Notes under the pieces: model-generated | The model's database searches: none | What the model was told of the DNA's origin: nothing | What the model saw: only the letters and a program-made list of their open reading frames with translations | Translations under genes and position numbers: made by a program | Shown here: positions 14,895 to 23,829 of the stretch, piece by piece | Layout: every line of letters starts with the position of its first letter | Numbering within the stretch: the first letter of the stretch is position 1 | Source: an uncultured Eubacteriales bacterium | GTDB taxonomy: Bacteria; Bacillota; Clostridia; Oscillospirales; Butyricicoccaceae | DNA length: 25,627 bases | Direction: 5' to 3' | NCBI GenBank assembly: GCA_900555855.1 | Contig: USML01000016.1 | Coordinates: 1-25,627, forward strand

Positions 14895-16847
14895 TCAGTT
14901 GATCTTGACATTTTCCCACAGCGCGTTCATGTAGTCCAGCGTTTCGCTGTCCAGGCTGCGGTAAGCGTAAGCATTGTAGCGGGCCTTGAAATCGTCCGTG
15001 GGCGGATAGAGGATGGCCATGGCTTCCTCGCCCATGTCCTCGATATAGTCCTCCGATTCATAGACCAGCGAATTGGGCGAAGCGTAATAGATATATTCCG
15101 CGTTGGCCACGGCGGCCTCCTCGGAGAGCATGAAGTTGATAAAGCTCTCCGCCAGCTCCTGATTCTGGCAGCAGGTGGGGATGCACATGGCGTCGAAGAA
15201 ATAATTGGTGCGCTCCGGATAATAGAACTGCAGATCCACATTGTCCGCCTGATTGTCCACCATGGTGAAGTAATCCCCGGCGTAATAGGTGCCGATGGCG
15301 GCCTCGCCGGAGGCCATCATGTTGTAGATCTCGTCCATGACCATGCCCTTCAGCAGGGGCGACTGCTCCTGCAGGGCCTGCTGCGCCAGATCCCAGTCGG
15401 CCTTGTCCGTGCTGTTCACATCCAGCCCAAGCTTATATTGGGCGGTGCCGAAGGCGTCCCGGGGGTTGTTGAACTGCAGGATATTGCCTGCATATTTTTC
15501 ATTCCAGAGCAGATCCCAGCTGCCGGTGTCCGCTTCGTCCACCACATTGGCGTTGTAGATGACGCCCACCACGCCATAGGTGTAGGGAACACTGTACCGA
15601 TCCTCCGGGTCGTAATAAAGGCCCCGGAAGCGCTCGCTGATATATTCGTAATTGGGAATGTTGCGGAAATTCAGCGGCAGCAGCATCCCTTCCTCCCGCA
15701 TTTTTGCGATCATGTAGTCAGAGGGGATCACCAGATCGTAGCTGATAGCGCCGCTCTTCAGCTTGTTATACATATCCTCGTTGGAGGGATAGGTATCGTA
15801 ATTCACCTTGACCTTAACGCCGTAGGTCTCCTCATACCACTGCTCAAAGGCGGCCACGGTATCCAGCGAGCCCTCGCTGCCATCGGAGATATATTCGCCC
15901 CAGTTGTAGACATTGAGCACCAGCTCCTGCCCGTTGCCCGCCACCGTCAGGATCAGCGTGACGGCCAGAATGCAGAAGGCGGCGGCAGGGACCAGGATCC
16001 GGCTCCATTTGCGGCGGGGCTTGTCGTCCTTGGCGGAGATCTCCCGCTTCTTCGCCCGGGAGCCGCGGTTTTCCTCGTCCGTCAGGTTGGAGATCAGCAG
16101 CAGCGCCAGGATCACGAAGAAAATGATGGTGGCCAGCGCATACATCTTGGGCGTGACGGTTTTTTTCGTCATGCTGTAGATGCGGATGGGGAGGGTCTGG
16201 AAGCCGCTGCCCTGGGTGAAATAGCTGATGACGAAGTCGTCCAGCGAGAGTGTGAAGGCCATGATCATGCCCGTGACCACGCCGGGAAGGATCTCCGGAA
16301 GGACGGCCTTGAAAAAGGCCTGCATGGGCGTGCAGCCCAGGTCCATGGCGGCCTCCGGCAGGGATGGATCCATCTGCCGCAGCTTGGGCAGCACCTGCAA
16401 AATCACATAGGGCAGGCAGAAGGTGATGTGGGAGAGCAGCATGGTCCAGAAGGACAGGCTGCTGGAAAGCCCCAGCCGGGAACCCACGAACACGAACATC
16501 AGCATCAGCGAGATACCGGTGATGATATCCGGGTTGATCATGGGGATGTTGGTGACGGTATCCATGGCGGCGCGGATATACCGGCTCCGCAGCTTGTGGA
16601 TGCCGACGGCGGCAGCCGTCCCCATGATGGTGGAGATGGCGGAGGCAAAGCAGGCCAGCACCAGCGTGTTTTTCACCGAGGCCAGCGTGGCGCCGTCCCG
16701 GAAAAGCTCCTCATACCACTTCAGCGAAAAACCGGAAAAGACGGAAAGGCTCTTGGTCTCGTTGAAGGAGAAGATCAGCAGGATGGCAATGGGCGCGAAG
16801 AGAAACAGAAAGATCAGGACCGTATAGATCCGGGAAGCATGCTTCAT
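14895..16847 (-). CDS. potCD: Spermidine/putrescine ABC transporter, permease-binding protein fusion (PotC-PotD)
   Basis: This 650-aa protein imports polyamines with PotA and PotB. I start it at ATG 16847 (MKHASRIYTVL), which has GGGAGG at good spacing and lies 1 nt after the potB stop; a GTG three codons upstream is also in frame. Residues 1-258 are a PotC-type permease of about six helices with the EAA loop EAAMDLGCTPMQAFFKAVLP (about 165-184), which contacts the ATPase. A basic cytoplasmic linker (about 261-283) and a seventh helix (ILVPAAAFCILAVTLILTV, about 284-302) then lead to a complete PotD-type binding protein (LVLNVYNWGEYISDG, 309 to end). The extra helix puts the binding domain outside and replaces the lipoprotein anchor normally found on PotD in Gram-positives. 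Polyamine specificity is family-based. Confidence 0.92.
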   Translation of the reverse strand: MKHASRIYTVLIFLFLFAPIAILLIFSFNETKSLSVFSGFSLKWYEELFRDGATLASVKNTLVLACFASAISTIMGTAAAVGIHKLRSRYIRAAMDTVTNIPMINPDIITGISLMLMFVFVGSRLGLSSSLSFWTMLLSHITFCLPYVILQVLPKLRQMDPSLPEAAMDLGCTPMQAFFKAVLPEILPGVVTGMIMAFTLSLDDFVISYFTQGSGFQTLPIRIYSMTKKTVTPKMYALATIIFFVILALLLISNLTDEENRGSRAKKREISAKDDKPRRKWSRILVPAAAFCILAVTLILTVAGNGQELVLNVYNWGEYISDGSEGSLDTVAAFEQWYEETYGVKVKVNYDTYPSNEDMYNKLKSGAISYDLVIPSDYMIAKMREEGMLLPLNFRNIPNYEYISERFRGLYYDPEDRYSVPYTYGVVGVIYNANVVDEADTGSWDLLWNEKYAGNILQFNNPRDAFGTAQYKLGLDVNSTDKADWDLAQQALQEQSPLLKGMVMDEIYNMMASGEAAIGTYYAGDYFTMVDNQADNVDLQFYYPERTNYFFDAMCIPTCCQNQELAESFINFMLSEEAAVANAEYIYYASPNSLVYESEDYIEDMGEEAMAILYPPTDDFKARYNAYAYRSLDSETLDYMNALWENVKIN

Positions 16848-16848
16848 T

Positions 16849-17715
16849 TCAGACACCTCCCTGCACGCGCCGTCCGGCAGCCCGGCGCATCAGCGCCATG
16901 CCGGCCAGCAGAACGATCATCATGATAAAGGCGATGGCGGCGGCAAAGTGCAGATTGTTTGCCACATACTGCCCCTCGATGGCGTCGCCGATGAGGAAAA
17001 ACTTGCCGTTGCCCAGCTTCTGGGAGATATAGAAGGTGCTGATGGAGGGGATGAGCACCATGTTTATCCCGGAAAGCACACCGGGCAGGCTCAGAGGAAA
17101 GATCACCCGGCGGAGCGTGTTGAAGCCGTTGCAGCCCAGATCCCGGGCGGCCTCCACCAGCCGCAGATCCATCTTCGCCATGACGGAATAAATGGGCATG
17201 ATCATATAGGGCAGATAGTCATAGACCATGCCGATGACCACGGCGCCCTCCGTTCCGATGATATGGACGGGCGGCAGCCCCACCGCAGAGAGGATCCCGT
17301 TGAAGATGCCCGTGTCCTGCAGGATGGTCATCCAGGCATAGGTGCGGATCAGGAAGTTCATCCACATGGGGATCATGATGAGGGTCATCATGGTCTTCTG
17401 GACCCGGGGTTTGGCGCGGGAGATGATATAGGCGATGGGATAGCCCAGCAGCAGGCAGATCAGCGTGGAGATCAGCGCCAGCTTCAGCGAACGCCAGAAG
17501 ATCAGCAGATAGGTGTGGGTCTCCCGGCCGTCCACCTGGGAGGTGGCGGTGAAAAAGCGGGTCACATTGTCCAGCGTGAACTGAAAGCTGTTGTCGGTAA
17601 AGGCGTAGTAGGCGATAAAGGCCAGCGGCACCAGAATGAAAACGACGGCCCACAGGGAATAGGGGGCCAGCAGCGCGCCCGCGGGGGAGCGGCCCTTCCG
17701 GTTCTGCGTGTTCAT
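16849..17715 (-). CDS. potB: Spermidine/putrescine ABC transporter permease PotB
   Basis: This 288-aa inner-membrane permease pairs with the PotC half of the next gene to form the channel. ATG 17715 overlaps the potA stop by 4 nt (ATGA), which implies translational coupling. About six hydrophobic segments are visible, from [19 protein letters not shown] near the N-terminus to [15 protein letters not shown] near the end. The EAA loop [20 protein letters not shown] spans residues 188-207. Length and motif are normal for PotB. The order potA-potB-potC-potD is the classical one. Confidence 0.93.
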   Translation of the reverse strand: MNTQNRKGRSPAGALLAPYSLWAVVFILVPLAFIAYYAFTDNSFQFTLDNVTRFFTATSQVDGRETHTYLLIFWRSLKLALISTLICLLLGYPIAYIISRAKPRVQKTMMTLIMIPMWMNFLIRTYAWMTILQDTGIFNGILSAVGLPPVHIIGTEGAVVIGMVYDYLPYMIMPIYSVMAKMDLRLVEAARDLGCNGFNTLRRVIFPLSLPGVLSGINMVLIPSISTFYISQKLGNGKFFLIGDAIEGQYVANNLHFAAAIAFIMMIVLLAGMALMRRAAGRRVQGGV

Positions 17716-18866
17716 TTCGCCTGCTCGCTTTCCGCCATGGCCTCTTCCTCGGCGGCGATGGCTTCCGCATTCAGCGCATCCAGATCTACATCCAGCGAAT
17801 AGTCGCCGTAAAGCCCGGAATATTCAGACTTTTTCATGATATGGATGGCGTCCGGCTCGATGAACAGGCCGATGTGCGCCCCGGGGGCCACATAATCCGT
17901 GGTCTGGATCATCCACATAAAGCCGTTGATATCCACGATGATCTCATAGTGGACGCCCATAAAGGTGACGGAGGTCACATCGCCCCGGAGCATGGCCTGG
18001 TCGCTGCCCGCCGGGACGATATCCACATCCTCGGGCCGCACCACCACATCCACCGGCTCCTTCAGCTGGAAGCCGCTGTCCACGCAGTCGAAGGTGTGGC
18101 CGGAGAAGGCAACCCGGCGGTCCTTCAGCATGGTGCCGTCCAGAATATTGCTCTCGCCGATAAAATCCGCCACAAAGGCGTTTTTCGGCTCATTATAAAT
18201 ATCGGTGGGCGTGCCGATCTGCTGGATGGAGCCCTTGTTCATCACCACCACCGTATCCGACATGGTGAGGGCCTCCTCCTGATCGTGGGTGACGAAAACG
18301 AAGGTGATGCCAACGCTCTGCTGGATGGCCTTCAGCTCCCGCTGCATCTCCTTGCGCAGCTTCAGGTCCAGCGCGGAGAGGGGTTCGTCCAGCAGCAGCA
18401 CCCGGGGATGGTTCACCAGCGCGCGGGCGATGGCCACCCGCTGCTGCTCGCCGCCGGAGAGTTGGCTGACGGAGACCCGCTCATAGCCGGAAAGATTCAC
18501 CAGCTTGAGCATATCTCCAACACGCTCCCGGATGGAGGCCTCCGACACGCCGGAGATCCGCAGTCCAAAGGCCACATTTTCAAACACATTCAGATGAGGG
18601 AACAGGGCATAGCGCTGAAAGACCGTGTTCACCGGCCGCTTATGGGGCGGGACATCGTTGATCTTTTTCCCATCAAAATAGACCACCCCCGCGCTGGGGG
18701 TTGTAAACCCGCCGATGATGCGCAGCGTTGTGGTCTTGCCGCAGCCCGAAGGCCCAAGCAAGGTAACAAATTCCTTGTCCCTTACATACAGATTGATGTT
18801 TTTCAGGACTTCCTTGCCTCCATAATCCTTGTGAATGTTTTCCAGCTGGATCAGACGATCCGCCAT
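17712..18866 (-). CDS. potA: Spermidine/putrescine ABC transporter ATP-binding protein PotA
   Basis: This 384-aa cytoplasmic ATPase powers polyamine import. The start is ATG 18866 ([13 protein letters not shown]), preceded by GGGGAGG at good spacing; the frame is open about 40 codons further upstream, but that runs through the promoter. Walker [10 protein letters not shown] is at 38-46, Q-loop Q84 in [10 protein letters not shown], signature LSGGEQQR at 136-143, Walker B VLLLDEP at 156-162 and switch H194. Residues 235-345 are the regulatory TOBE domain with the VVRPEDV motif. The last 35 residues are an acidic Ala/Glu-rich tail. It is the first gene of the operon. Confidence 0.95.
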   Translation of the reverse strand: MADRLIQLENIHKDYGGKEVLKNINLYVRDKEFVTLLGPSGCGKTTTLRIIGGFTTPSAGVVYFDGKKINDVPPHKRPVNTVFQRYALFPHLNVFENVAFGLRISGVSEASIRERVGDMLKLVNLSGYERVSVSQLSGGEQQRVAIARALVNHPRVLLLDEPLSALDLKLRKEMQRELKAIQQSVGITFVFVTHDQEEALTMSDTVVVMNKGSIQQIGTPTDIYNEPKNAFVADFIGESNILDGTMLKDRRVAFSGHTFDCVDSGFQLKEPVDVVVRPEDVDIVPAGSDQAMLRGDVTSVTFMGVHYEIIVDINGFMWMIQTTDYVAPGAHIGLFIEPDAIHIMKKSEYSGLYGDYSLDVDLDALNAEAIAAEEEAMAESEQAK

Positions 18867-18937
18867 TTCACACACCTCCCCAAGCGTTTTTTCTGTTCGG
18901 CACAGACCGCCGTTTTTAATATCATAAAACGAATCAT

Positions 18938-18965
18938 AATATAGCACAAATTCTGGAATTGTCAA
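18938..18965 (-). promoter_or_regulatory. Probable sigma-A promoter of the pot operon
   Basis: On the minus strand, TTGACA (18965-18960) matches consensus, with TATATT (18943-18938) at 16 nt, or TATTAT at 18 nt, as the -10. It lies about 70 nt upstream of the potA start, in an AT-rich stretch just after the rluA-family gene's terminator. Confidence 0.75.
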
Positions 18966-18991
18966 TGATTTTTCGCAACTTTTTTGCAAAA

Positions 18992-19036
18992 ATCAAAAGG
19001 AAATCGGTTGGCTTTGAAAAAAGCTCCGATTTCCTT
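18992..19036 (-). terminator. Intrinsic terminator of the pseudouridine synthase gene
   Basis: AAGGAAATCGG (18997-19007) pairs perfectly with CCGATTTCCTT (19026-19036), and the loop can extend the stem with GGCTTT/AAAGCT after a 2-nt bulge. On the minus strand it is followed by TTGATTTTTG. It separates this gene from the pot operon promoter immediately downstream. Confidence 0.85.
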
Positions 19037-19064
19037 AAAATATCGCTGTTTTTCTCTGGCTTTC

Positions 19065-20036
19065 TCAGGTGCGTTTTTCGGGCAAATTTTGGAACCAGGC
19101 AAGGAAGGGGACCTCCCGCACCTGAAACTCCCGGCCCCGGAGATAATCCAGCGCGCCGGCGGGGGTGGAAAAATCAAAGCGCAAGCGGTAGCTCCAGAGG
19201 GCCTGATGGGAAAAGGGCAGCTCCTGATTGTATTTTGCCTGGCCGTATTTTGTATCGCCGGCCAGCGGGTGGCCGGCCTGGGCCATCTGGACGCGGATCT
19301 GGTGGGTGCGGCCGGTGAGCAGCTCACATTCCACCAGCGAGAGCCCGCCCCGGGTCTCCAGCGTCCGGTAGCGGAGCATGGCGGTCAGGCTGTCCTTCGT
19401 CCTGCTCTTTTCCACAAAGACCTGCTTTTTATCCGTGTCCCGCCGGAGGTAGTTTTTCAGCGTCCCGGCGGCGGGGGAGAGCCTGCCGTGGACCAGGCAG
19501 AGATAATACTTGGCGATCTCCCGATCCCGGATCTTTTCGTTCAGCACCCGCAGCGCCTCCGCCGTCTTGGCGGCGATGACGATGCCGCCGGTGTTGCGGT
19601 CGATGCGGTTGCAGAGGGCGGGGGTAAAGCTCTGCTCCCGGGCGGGGTCCCACTGGCCGGACTGATAGAGATAGGCCTTGATCTGGTTGATCAGCGTGTT
19701 GGGGGTCTGGCTCTCGTCCTCGTGGACCACCAGCCCCACCGGCTTGTTTGCCAGCAGGATGTGTTCGTCTTCATAGAGGATATCCAGACGGGGCGTCACC
19801 CGCCGCCAGCCCTCCTCCGGATCGGGGCTTTCAAAAAACTCGTCGTTGATATATAATTGGAGCGTGTCGCCCTCCTGCAGGCGGTAATTCAGCTCCACCC
19901 GCCGGCCGCCCAGCTTGATGCGCTTGAGGCGGATATATTTGTGCAGCAGGGAGGGGGGCAGCGCGGGCAGGGCCTTGGTGAGGAATTTGTCCAGCCGCTG
20001 GCCTGCGTCGTTGCGTTGAATGATCAGTTCCTTCAT
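19065..20036 (-). CDS. RluA-family RNA pseudouridine synthase
   Basis: This 323-aa enzyme converts uridine to pseudouridine in RNA, most likely 23S rRNA. I use ATG 20036 (MKELIIQRNDAGQRLDKFL). An N-terminal S4 RNA-binding domain spans about residues 1-65 (QRLDKFL, YIRLKRIKLGGRRV). The catalytic domain follows, with LANKPVGLVVH and the active-site motif NRIDRNTGG, in which D146 is the catalytic Asp; the usual leading His is Asn here. Further family motifs are LLTGRTHQIRVQMAQAGHPLAGD and KYGQ. Length is normal for RluC/RluD-type enzymes, and the target uridine cannot be told from sequence. It is a single-gene unit, divergent from yceD-rpmF. Confidence 0.9.
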   Translation of the reverse strand: MKELIIQRNDAGQRLDKFLTKALPALPPSLLHKYIRLKRIKLGGRRVELNYRLQEGDTLQLYINDEFFESPDPEEGWRRVTPRLDILYEDEHILLANKPVGLVVHEDESQTPNTLINQIKAYLYQSGQWDPAREQSFTPALCNRIDRNTGGIVIAAKTAEALRVLNEKIRDREIAKYYLCLVHGRLSPAAGTLKNYLRRDTDKKQVFVEKSRTKDSLTAMLRYRTLETRGGLSLVECELLTGRTHQIRVQMAQAGHPLAGDTKYGQAKYNQELPFSHQALWSYRLRFDFSTPAGALDYLRGREFQVREVPFLAWFQNLPEKRT

Positions 20037-20091
20037 AAAACGGCTCTTTCGGGAGGAACGCAAGGTTTTTTGCCGGAAACACAAAAAATCC

Positions 20092-20120
20092 TTGACTTTT
20101 TCCCGATTGCTTTCTATAAT
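20092..20120 (+). promoter_or_regulatory. Sigma-A promoter of yceD-rpmF
   Basis: TTGACT (20092-20097) and TATAAT (20115-20120) have a 17-nt spacer. The start codon follows 31 nt after the -10, with AAAAGGAG at 20139-20146 as the ribosome site. This is a strong promoter, as expected for a ribosomal protein operon. Confidence 0.88.
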
Positions 20121-20151
20121 AAATTTTGCGTTATTGCGAAAAGGAGATTGT

Positions 20152-20679
20152 ATGCTGATCCATCTTCGGGACCTGGCCGCGACGCCTTCGCATCGGGTCC
20201 GGTTCGATTATACCACAGATCTTTCCAAAGAGGAAGTGGGCTTTGAATATCCTTTTCGTCAGCCGGTGCGGCTGGCGGGCGAGATCACGGACGCCGCAGG
20301 CGCCGTCACCCTCCGCGCCGCCGTACAGGCCCATGTCACCACCCGCTGCGCCCGCTGCGGCGAGCCGGTGGAATACGACAAGGAGACGCCGGTGGAGTTT
20401 CTTCTGGTGAAGGAGCTTGCCGGGCAGGAGGACCAGGAGCTTCCCGACGATATGTTGGCCATCCGGTCAGACGAGCTGGAGCTGGATGAGGTCCTGATCC
20501 CAGAGCTTATCCTGGATATGGAGATGGCCGTCCTGTGTAGGGAGGACTGCAAGGGCCTGTGTCCCAAATGCGGCGCGAATCTGAACCGCGGCGAATGCGG
20601 GTGCAGCCGGCGCGAGATCGATCCCCGGCTGGCGGTGCTCCAGCGTATCCTGGAGGATAAAAAAGATCGCAAAAATTGA
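20152..20679 (+). CDS. yceD: YceD / DUF177 family protein
   Basis: This 175-aa protein belongs to the YceD (DUF177) family, which is almost always encoded just upstream of rpmF and is linked to 23S rRNA accumulation in plants and E. coli. ATG 20152 has AAAAGGAG upstream. The first cysteine pair is C66/C69 (RCARCG). The conserved C-terminal motif LCREDCKGLCPKCGANLN (C129, C133, C137, C140) is followed by C149 and C151, so a zinc site is plausible. The middle (DDMLAIRSDELELDEVLIPE) is acidic. It is co-transcribed with rpmF, 36 nt downstream. Confidence 0.9.
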   Translation: MLIHLRDLAATPSHRVRFDYTTDLSKEEVGFEYPFRQPVRLAGEITDAAGAVTLRAAVQAHVTTRCARCGEPVEYDKETPVEFLLVKELAGQEDQELPDDMLAIRSDELELDEVLIPELILDMEMAVLCREDCKGLCPKCGANLNRGECGCSRREIDPRLAVLQRILEDKKDRKN

Positions 20680-20715
20680 AATATATGGTTTCCATAGGTC
20701 AAGGAGGTGTCTAAT

Positions 20716-20904
20716 ATGGCAGTACCCAGAGCGCGAATTTCCAAGCAGCGCCGTAATCTGCGCCGCAGCTCTCACTGGAAGCTGGCTTTGCCCGGCCTGG
20801 TGAAGTGCCCCAAGTGCGGCGAGCCTGTCCTGTCCCACAGAGCCTGTAAGGCTTGCGGGTATTACGCAGGCCGCAAGGTCCTCGAAGTCGCTGAGGAAAA
20901 ATAA
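20716..20904 (+). CDS. rpmF: 50S ribosomal protein L32
   Basis: This 62-aa protein begins [20 protein letters not shown], the typical basic L32 N-terminus, and carries a zinc-ribbon CPKC (31-34) and CKAC (44-47). ATG 20716 follows AAGGAGGTG. The four-cysteine form is the zinc-binding (C+) type; Firmicutes often also carry a cysteine-free paralog used under zinc starvation, which is not seen in this window. It is the last gene of the yceD operon and is followed by a terminator-like hairpin. Confidence 0.97.
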   Translation: MAVPRARISKQRRNLRRSSHWKLALPGLVKCPKCGEPVLSHRACKACGYYAGRKVLEVAEEK

Positions 20905-20912
20905 AGCATAAG

Positions 20913-20945
20913 AAATGGAGAGGGCCGAGCGTCTTCTCCATTTTT
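20913..20945 (+). terminator. Intrinsic terminator after rpmF
   Basis: AAATGGAGA (20913-20921) pairs with TCTCCATTT (20935-20943) around a 13-nt loop, and T residues 20941-20945 follow. It starts 9 nt after the rpmF stop. The loop is large, so termination may be partial, letting some transcription into the DUF512 gene. Confidence 0.7.
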
Positions 20946-21012
20946 GCTGTTTCGAGGGGCCGGGCGGTCCGGCCCCTTTTTTGTCATCCCGGAGGAAAGG
21001 AACGATCGTCCC

Positions 21013-22326
21013 ATGTCTGCCGTCATTACCCATATCGACCCCCATTCTCCCGCGGAAAAGGCGGGGCTCCGGGTGGGCGAGACGCTGCTGTCCATCGGAG
21101 AGCATCCCATCCACGATGTGATGGACTATAAATTCTATGCCTATGACGCATACTTGACCCTGACCCTTCGCCGGGAAAACGGGCGGGAGCACACCCTTCA
21201 CCTGCGCAAGCGGGAGGGAGAGGATCTGGGGCTGGAGTTTGAGACCTATCTGATGGACGCCCAGAAGGGCTGCGCCAACCGGTGCATCTTCTGCTTCATC
21301 GACCAGCTGCCCCGGGGCATGCGTCCCAGCCTTTATTTTAAGGACGATGACGCCCGGCTCTCTTTCCTGCTGGGCAATTATATTACCATGACCAATCTCA
21401 GCGACGAAGACGCCGACCGGATCATCCGGATGCACATCTCGCCGCTGAATATCTCCGTCCACACTACCGATCCGGAGCTGCGGAGCCGCATGCTGGGCAA
21501 CCCAAAAGGTGGGGAGAGCCTGCGGCATCTCTATGCCTTTGCAAAGGCGGGCATCCGGATCCATGCCCAGATCGTCTGCTGCCCCGGCTGGAACGACGGC
21601 CCAGCGCTGGAAAAAACGCTGGCGGAGCTTTCTGCCCTGCATCCCGCGGTGGAGAGCATCGCCGTGGTGCCCGTGGGCCTGACGCGGCACCGGGCCCATC
21701 TGCCTCGGCTGGAGCCGGTGACGGAGCCTCATGCACGGGAGATCCTGCGGATCATCGATGCCCAGCGGGCAGACAACCGGGAAAAGTACGGCTGCTGCGT
21801 GGTCTCTGCGGCAGACGAGCTCTATCTCAAGGCCCACCTGCCCTTGCCGGGGCCGGAGTATTATGAGGGTTATCTTCAGCTGGACAACGGCGTAGGACTG
21901 ATGGCGCTGTTTGAGGAGGAGCTTTCCGCCGCGCTGGCCTGCGAGACGGCGGAGCTTCCGGCGCCCAGCCCCTTTACGATTGCCTGCGGCATGGCGGCGG
22001 CTCCCTTTATGGAGCGCATGACGGAGCACATCCGCCGGAAATGCCCCGGCCTGCAGTGCCGGGTGATCGGCGTGCGCAACGAGTTTTTCGGGGAGACGGT
22101 GGATGTCTCCGGACTGGTCACCGGCGGCGACTTGATGCGCCAGCTGAAGGGAAACCTGCTGGGAGACCGGCTGCTGCTGCCCATCGTCATGCTGCGGGAC
22201 AAGCAGGATGTCTTTCTGGACGATGTGACCCGGGAGGAGCTGGCCCGGGCGCTGGGTGTCACGGTGCAGACGGTAGACATCGACGGCGGCGTTTTTCTGG
22301 ATACCGTTTTGGAAAACGAGCGCTGA
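21013..22326 (+). CDS. DUF512 family protein: PDZ plus radical-SAM-like CX3CX2C
   Basis: This 437-aa protein has an N-terminal PDZ-like domain (SAVITHIDPHSPAEKAGLRVGE, residues 2-70), then the cysteine motif CANRCIFC (C87, C91, C94) followed by FIDQLPRGMRPSLYFKDDD. CX3CX2C is the [4Fe-4S]/S-adenosylmethionine signature of radical SAM enzymes. The C-terminal DUF512 region begins near residue 280 and includes GLMALFEEEL. The family is frequent in Clostridia and Cyanobacteria, often next to der, and to my knowledge its reaction is unproven. ATG 21013 is preceded by GGAGGAAAGG with slightly long spacing (12 nt); the frame is open upstream, but only through the terminator region. It lies 95 nt before der. 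Confidence 0.88.
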   Translation: MSAVITHIDPHSPAEKAGLRVGETLLSIGEHPIHDVMDYKFYAYDAYLTLTLRRENGREHTLHLRKREGEDLGLEFETYLMDAQKGCANRCIFCFIDQLPRGMRPSLYFKDDDARLSFLLGNYITMTNLSDEDADRIIRMHISPLNISVHTTDPELRSRMLGNPKGGESLRHLYAFAKAGIRIHAQIVCCPGWNDGPALEKTLAELSALHPAVESIAVVPVGLTRHRAHLPRLEPVTEPHAREILRIIDAQRADNREKYGCCVVSAADELYLKAHLPLPGPEYYEGYLQLDNGVGLMALFEEELSAALACETAELPAPSPFTIACGMAAAPFMERMTEHIRRKCPGLQCRVIGVRNEFFGETVDVSGLVTGGDLMRQLKGNLLGDRLLLPIVMLRDKQDVFLDDVTREELARALGVTVQTVDIDGGVFLDTVLENER

Positions 22327-22421
22327 ACCCATTCTTTTTACTTTTTACAAAAATCGCTTGATTTCAGAGCGGTATCCTGAAATAATAGCAGGAGCACAGT
22401 ACAAACAGGGAGGAACAAACC

Positions 22422-23750
22422 ATGGAAAAACCGGTCATTGCCATCGTGGGCAGACCCAATGTGGGAAAATCCCTGCTGTTTAACCGGATCACAGAAAAAA
22501 AGGCCGCCATCGTGGAAAACACCCCGGGCGTCACCCGCGACCGGATCTATGGCGATGCGGAGTGGCGGGGCAAGCCTTTTCTGGTGGTGGACACCGGCGG
22601 CATCGAGCCCCGGTCCAATGACCAGATCCTGCGGTTCATGCGGCAGCAGGCACTGATTGCCATCGACCATGCCAGCGTGGTCATTCTCGTCACCGATATC
22701 CGTACCGGCCTGACTGCTGCAGATCAGGAGGTGGCCGCCATGCTGAAGAAGGCAAAGAAGCCCGTGGTGCTGGCGGTGAATAAGATAGATTCCCCCGGCG
22801 AGCCGCCGGCGGAGTTTTATGAGTTTTACAATCTGGGTCTGGGCGACCCGATAGGCATCTCCGCCATGCACGGCAACGGCACCGGCGATCTGCTGGACGC
22901 TTGCTTCGCGCACCTTCCCGCAGGGGCCTGGGAGGGCCCAGCACAGGAGGAGGGCGTCAAGGTAGCCGTTATTGGCAAGCCAAACGCTGGCAAGAGCAGC
23001 CTGGTGAACTTTGTTACCGGAGAGGAGCGGGTCATCGTCAGCGATATCCCCGGCACCACCCGGGACAGCATCGACAGCCGCATCCTGCGGGACGGCGAGG
23101 TTTATACCTTTATCGACACCGCCGGCATCCGCCGCAAAAGCAAGGTAGACGAGGCCATCGAGCGCTTTTCTGTCATGCGGGCCCAGATGGCCATCGAGCG
23201 GGCGGATGTGTGTGTGTTGATGATCGATGCCTCCACCGGCATCACCGATCAGGATACCAAGATCGCCGGGTTGGCCCACGACGCAGGCAAGGCCGCCATC
23301 ATCGCCGTCAACAAGTGGGACCTGATCGAAAAGGAAACGGGGACCCAGGGCGAATATGAAAAGAAGATCCGCACGGAGCTTTCCTATATGCCCTATGCGC
23401 CCATGATCTTCCTTTCCGCAAAAACGGGCCTGCGGGTGGAAAACCTCTTCGCCCTGATCCGGAAGGTCTATGAGGCCTCCACCACCCGGATCACCACCGG
23501 CAATCTTAACGCCATTCTGGCAGATGCCACCGCCCGGGTCCAGCCGCCCACGGACAAGGGCCGCCGGCTGAAGATCTTCTATATGACCCAGGCCGGCATC
23601 CAGCCGCCCACCTTCGTCTGCTTCTGCAACGATTCCCGGCTGTTTCATTTTTCCTATGTCCGTTATCTGGAAAATCAGATACGGCAGGCCTATCCGTTGG
23701 AGGGCACGCCGGTAAAAATGGTCATCCGCCAGCGGGGCGAGGAGCTTTGA
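22422..23750 (+). CDS. der: Ribosome biogenesis GTPase Der (EngA)
   Basis: This 442-aa essential GTPase acts in 50S subunit assembly. It has two tandem G domains and a C-terminal KH-like domain. G domain 1 has GRPNVGKS (10-17), DTGG (57-60) and NKID (120-123). G domain 2 has GKPNAGKS (185-192), DTAG (232-235) and NKWD (297-300). The KH-like end (about 355-442) includes RRLKIFYMTQAGIQPPTFV. ATG 22422 follows CAGGGAGGAAC. The residue after the first GKS is Leu rather than the usual Thr, which should not abolish binding. The 95-bp upstream gap has no convincing promoter, so it may share a transcript with the DUF512 gene. Confidence 0.97.
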   Translation: MEKPVIAIVGRPNVGKSLLFNRITEKKAAIVENTPGVTRDRIYGDAEWRGKPFLVVDTGGIEPRSNDQILRFMRQQALIAIDHASVVILVTDIRTGLTAADQEVAAMLKKAKKPVVLAVNKIDSPGEPPAEFYEFYNLGLGDPIGISAMHGNGTGDLLDACFAHLPAGAWEGPAQEEGVKVAVIGKPNAGKSSLVNFVTGEERVIVSDIPGTTRDSIDSRILRDGEVYTFIDTAGIRRKSKVDEAIERFSVMRAQMAIERADVCVLMIDASTGITDQDTKIAGLAHDAGKAAIIAVNKWDLIEKETGTQGEYEKKIRTELSYMPYAPMIFLSAKTGLRVENLFALIRKVYEASTTRITTGNLNAILADATARVQPPTDKGRRLKIFYMTQAGIQPPTFVCFCNDSRLFHFSYVRYLENQIRQAYPLEGTPVKMVIRQRGEEL

Positions 23751-23829
23751 CCGCCGGATATTGCCTGATCTTCTTCCGGATCCGGGCAGGCTTGCCCGGA
23801 TCTGAGCTTAAAGCGGGAGGGAAGCATTG

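Noticed and set aside
14721..16925. A 734-aa plus-strand open frame opposite potCD
   Set aside because: It covers the pot terminator and the tRNA promoter, and its His/Gly/Asp-rich text is typical of an antisense frame of a membrane and binding protein gene.
22358..22388. Possible der promoter (TTGATT ... TAATAG)
   Set aside because: The spacer is 19 nt and both hexamers are weak, so it is not enough to call.
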